DNA from: Taiwanofungus camphoratus
Lineage: Eukaryota > Basidiomycota > Agaricomycetes > Polyporales > Taiwanofungaceae
Assembly (NCBI GenBank): GCA_003999685.1
Contig: CP021220.1
Coordinates: 1,116,001-1,180,000 of the forward strand
Length of the DNA stretch: 64,000 nucleotides
Reading direction: 5' to 3'
Made by a program: the position numbers and the translations under genes. Below, one piece after another: positions 61,397-64,000 of this stretch (its first letter is position 1; each line of letters opens with the position of its first letter). The notes beneath the pieces are model-generated. The model saw only the letters and a list, made by a program, of their open reading frames with translations. It was not told the origin of the DNA and made no database searches.

Positions 61397-62526
61397 TCAG
61401 CCAAAAACCACCAGGCAGTGTTCTCTTGATCCGCACATACTCTTTTTCTTTTTCTTTCCGCCTCCAGGAGGTCCCTTCACCGGTGGGACCTCTTGTGGCG
61501 CAGGAGTATTAGAGACCCGTCTCGGCGTTGGTCCTCTTTGTGGCATTGGCGCTGGCGTGGCAGGCGATCGAATCTCCGTGCCGGGACCAGATGCATCCGG
61601 AACACTGCCATCGGAAGCAGCGGTAGAAAGCGAAAACGACGTATTCGCGTGCACTGCCGTTGTACGCATGGCGTTGAACAGCAGCATGTTGTTCTGCAAT
61701 TTCTCATGCGTGGCCGATGATTTTCGCTTCGGTGCGGGTTCAGCAAGATCTCCGACATCACGACTGGGCATGCCGTCGTCTGTTCCACGCTCCCTTGTAG
61801 AATCTTCTGCCGAGGAAGCTTCCACAATTGGCCACACGAATCCGGTTCGAGGCGTATAACTGGGTCTATGTGACCGTAATGTATCCATTGAGGTTTGCAG
61901 AGCATGCAGGGAGGTCAGCTATTGTTATGTTCAGCGGTTGCTACAGCTGATCAACAAGGTCACTTGCCAGCCTGTTTGAGATGAGGGTATATACGTCCGG
62001 TGACTGGTAAATGCGATTATTCATAATAAAATAAGCCGCCAATGGTCGAACTGGCATTCCATGACAACTTCTCAGTATCATCACTGAGAAGAACGTGCAT
62101 TAATTATACCTTCTTCTGGCGACAGACGTTCTCGTTTGTGAATAATGAATAAGGATGGAGGTTGTGAATGTACGAGAGCGAATTCTATGCCCGTAAACCG
62201 TCTGATGAATATAAATACTCTTCAGCTGCGCACCATAACATAGTAGCGGGACGTGATTACTTCAGTTCTTCCGCTTCGTTCTCCAAAGGCATTCCCGTAT
62301 GCATTGTCTGCATACGCAACACCTGATTGTTGCTCTGTTTGTCGTAAAACATTGATGTAGCGAAATAGTCGAATACATTCCCATTGGTGAGTGGACCATG
62401 CGCCTAAATGGTATGCATGAGAGCGTATTCTCATCACATTTGTCCAGGAAAGACCTGTATCCACTCGTGCCAAATGAAAAACCTGTGACTGTAGTCATCC
62501 GGAGGATGCAGGTCGTTGAGGTCCAT
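61397..62526 (-). CDS. MED6: Mediator complex subunit 6
   Basis: Exons on the reverse strand: 62455-62526, 62261-62403, 62110-62201, 61968-62050 and 61397-61918, giving 303 residues. Med6 is a head-module subunit that couples activators to RNA polymerase II. The match is strong: DDYSHRFFIWHEWIQ, NVFDYFATSMFYDKQSNNQV, MQTMHTGMPLENEAEELK, FTGIEFALVHSQPPSLFIIH, PLAAYFIMNNRIYQSPDVYT and SYTPRTGFVWPI. The intron 61919-61967 begins GC (CTG then GCAAGT), a GC-AG intron. The C-terminus is Pro and Ser-rich, ending with a Lys run. A further intron may start at the GTATGTGCGG after that run, giving the end KKKKKTSS near 61330 in place of the frame end at 61397. Confidence 0.9.
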
Positions 62527-62929
62527 ATTATTGTTGACGAAGAATTCAAACGCGTCGATTACGTCACAGTAACTAGTCACATACTTATTAGTTTTGGCCA
62601 AGTTCAAGGCAGGACTTTCCAATGACAACGCAAGGCATACGTTTATCTTCTGCTGGAGGGTCGACCGGGGAAAAAAGAGAGCTCTCCGATTACACTCACA
62701 GGCACCAAGCGTCACCACCCCACAGCGAGGGTCGAACTCGCAGCCTTTAGACACCCACCTATGCAATGCAGAATTCAGTAAGAGTCTATCCGATTGAGCT
62801 AGGCGGGCCACGTGACGGTGTTGTGGTCATCTTGTCGGTATGGAGAGAATTATTATGACTTTCATTGACCAAGTGGGAGGGTGAGGGGGGGGGTGAGGGT
62901 GGAGCGCGGTCTCATGGCCTAATTTACCC
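62527..62929. other. MED6 upstream region containing a tRNA-like relic
   Basis: About 400 bp upstream of MED6. Apart from the tRNA-Lys-like sequence listed separately and a G run near 62885, nothing is recognised. Confidence 0.5.
62717..62808 (-). pseudogene. tRNA-Lys(CUU)-like relic with possible intron
   Basis: On the reverse strand the sequence starts GCCCGCCTAGCTCAATCGG, like the start of eukaryotic tRNA-Lys, has ACTCTTA in the anticodon loop (CTT anticodon), about 24 extra bases after it (intron position), then TCTA closing the anticodon stem and a T-arm GCGAGTTCGACCCTCGC with a perfect 5-bp stem. Against a working gene, the 3' strand of the D-stem is missing and the acceptor stem has two mismatched ends. 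It is best read as a decayed tRNA. Confidence 0.45.
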
Positions 62930-63415
62930 GCTAATTTACCTGGGCCTTTGTTCTATTTGACCTATGTGATTTACAGCTAATTTAGGCGGTCTGGGGGCAG
63001 GTAACACTAAGTAACTGGTAAATTTTGGTAAATTCATCTGTTAAATTTGGAGAGCACACCCGTTCTGCATCCCCATCCACAGAACCAAGAGGGTTCATTT
63101 ATCATCCTCTGCAGAGGTGACTGGAAGCAAGCATCATGCAAGTGTGTTATGTTGAACTGCCATATATAGTAAGATCTCTCTCCGAATGCAAGAGATGCCC
63201 ACAATATTTCATGGTTGCAAACAGTCTACTTACTCAAGCATGGCATTGATATATTAACTTCGATCATGAAGCACCGTAGTGAGCAGATTTTTTGGTTCTA
63301 CAAACCTTCAGGCCCCCACGCTATTTTACCCTGATTTACACCATGTTTTCTAGGCCATCTGAAATTTATGGTAATTTACAGGTATTTTACCTACCCAGAG
63401 CTAATTAACTATTTC
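62930..63415. repeat. A/T-rich element with imperfect inverted ends (MITE-like)
   Basis: The left part holds several TAATTTACC-type words and a GTGATTTACAGCTAATTTAGG segment next to GGTCTGGGGGCAGG. The right part, reversed, gives GTGTAAATCAGGGTAAAATAG next to GTGGGGGCCTG. The arms match only partly, so this is a tentative non-autonomous element or worn repeat of about 480 bp. No transposase frame is present. Confidence 0.3.
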
Positions 63416-63526
63416 CCGATGATGAAATACCGCAACAAGCAAACTTGTGCTAAGACGCGGTATGTACAAATAATGGGCATTAAAATGCGCCACTGATCTA
63501 TACTATGCCAGAAGCAGTGATGTACG

Positions 63527-63610
63527 GTCAGTGCCCAAGGTCATAGGTCACGGTCACTGACCCTACGACTGTCAGTGACTTTCCACTGACCCTGGTAGGG
63601 TCATGACCCT
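63527..63610. promoter_or_regulatory. Array of GTCA/TGAC half-sites
   Basis: Ten GTCA or TGAC tetramers lie within about 80 bases, arranged as palindromes: GGTCACTGACC at 63552-63562, GTCAGTGAC at 63571-63579 and the perfect 14-base AGGGTCATGACCCT at 63597-63610. Such half-sites are typical of dimeric DNA-binding proteins. The factor is unknown. Confidence 0.4.
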
Positions 63611-63749
63611 GAGGGTAACGCCGGGGTCTTGTCCAGAGTGGTGACAGAGGGCACCCTTCCTTATCGGTGGTGAACGCAGGCAGAGGTCACAGAGCAATCA
63701 TGGCAGACCAAGTTTGTATGATCACTGACACCTTATCGCAAATGGTAGA

Positions 63750-63891
63750 TGTCGACTTCTAAGCGAGCGCGAGGCACGAGTGCGAACGTAGAATATAGTC
63801 TACGTACGGATTAGGCAGTGTGGCGCTTTCTCTCTTGTCCAGCGTCGCACACTGCCTAAACACTGCTCGACGACACAGCTCTAAGTCGACA
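63750..63891. repeat. Nested inverted repeats near the right edge
   Basis: An outer pair TGTCGACTT (63750-63758) and AAGTCGACA (63883-63891) encloses an inner perfect pair TTAGGCAGTGTG (63811-63822) and CACACTGCCTAA (63848-63859) with a 25-base loop. A pyrimidine-rich stretch and an ATG at 63983 follow, so this may be the promoter or leader of a gene that begins at the window edge. Confidence 0.55.
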
Positions 63892-64000
63892 GTGTCGCAT
63901 TGTTTTTCACCCACCCACCTCTCCCTTTGTCAGCAACTTGCATCTTCATCAGACGTATCAGCCTTTTGTTTTCTCCGACTCGATGCATCACTCCCGCGAC

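Overview
The window is nuclear DNA of a filamentous basidiomycete, most likely an Agaricomycete. Nearly every gene is broken by many short introns of about 50-60 bases with GT..AG ends, intergenic gaps are short, and the gene families are typical of mushroom-forming fungi (TRAX, BLM10, tandem CCCH protein, class III chitinase with CBM5/12 domains, F-box paralogues, DHA2 and sugar transporters). All exon models were joined by hand from reading-frame continuity, splice dinucleotides and family conservation. No database was searched. Start codons and a few splice sites remain open.

Layout. 0-9 kb: the 5' part of a HIT protein, TRAX, an unrecognised 737-residue protein, a RING-finger protein with an RGG tail, and a sugar transporter. 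9-18.6 kb: a secreted repeat protein built from symmetric exons, then ecdysoneless/SGT1, V-ATPase subunit F, Tim21 and a mitochondrial chalcone-isomerase-fold protein. 19-27 kb: a 40-exon BLM10/PA200 proteasome activator. 28-35 kb: an unrecognised small reading frame, a TTP-type CCCH RNA-binding protein and a choline/ethanolamine kinase. 37.6-49 kb: a DHA2 drug transporter, mitochondrial Hsp40 Mdj1, a SET protein, the CK2 catalytic subunit and a GH18 chitinase. 49.8-56 kb: a low-complexity nuclear-type protein and two tandem F-box paralogues, the first broken. 60-62.5 kb: AP-3 sigma and Mediator subunit 6. The last 1.4 kb is gene-poor and rich in inverted repeats, with a tRNA-Lys-like relic.

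The central genes are conserved housekeeping genes in a mosaic of divergent pairs with short shared promoters (HIT/TRAX, RING/transporter, ECD/VMA7, CHI/BLM10, SET/CK2) and convergent pairs. They do not form one pathway. Several act in mitochondria (Tim21, Mdj1, the CHI-fold protein) and several in protein turnover (BLM10, RING and F-box proteins). The accessory part lies right of 49 kb, where paralogues, pseudogenes and 4 kb of decayed sequence occur.

The most unusual items are an F-box protein whose C-terminus resembles a PBZ zinc finger, a secreted protein in which each repeat block is its own phase-1 exon, a BLM10 C-terminal proteasome-docking motif completed only by splicing to an 8-base exon, three probable GC-AG introns, and a dense array of GTCA/TGAC half-sites near the right edge.
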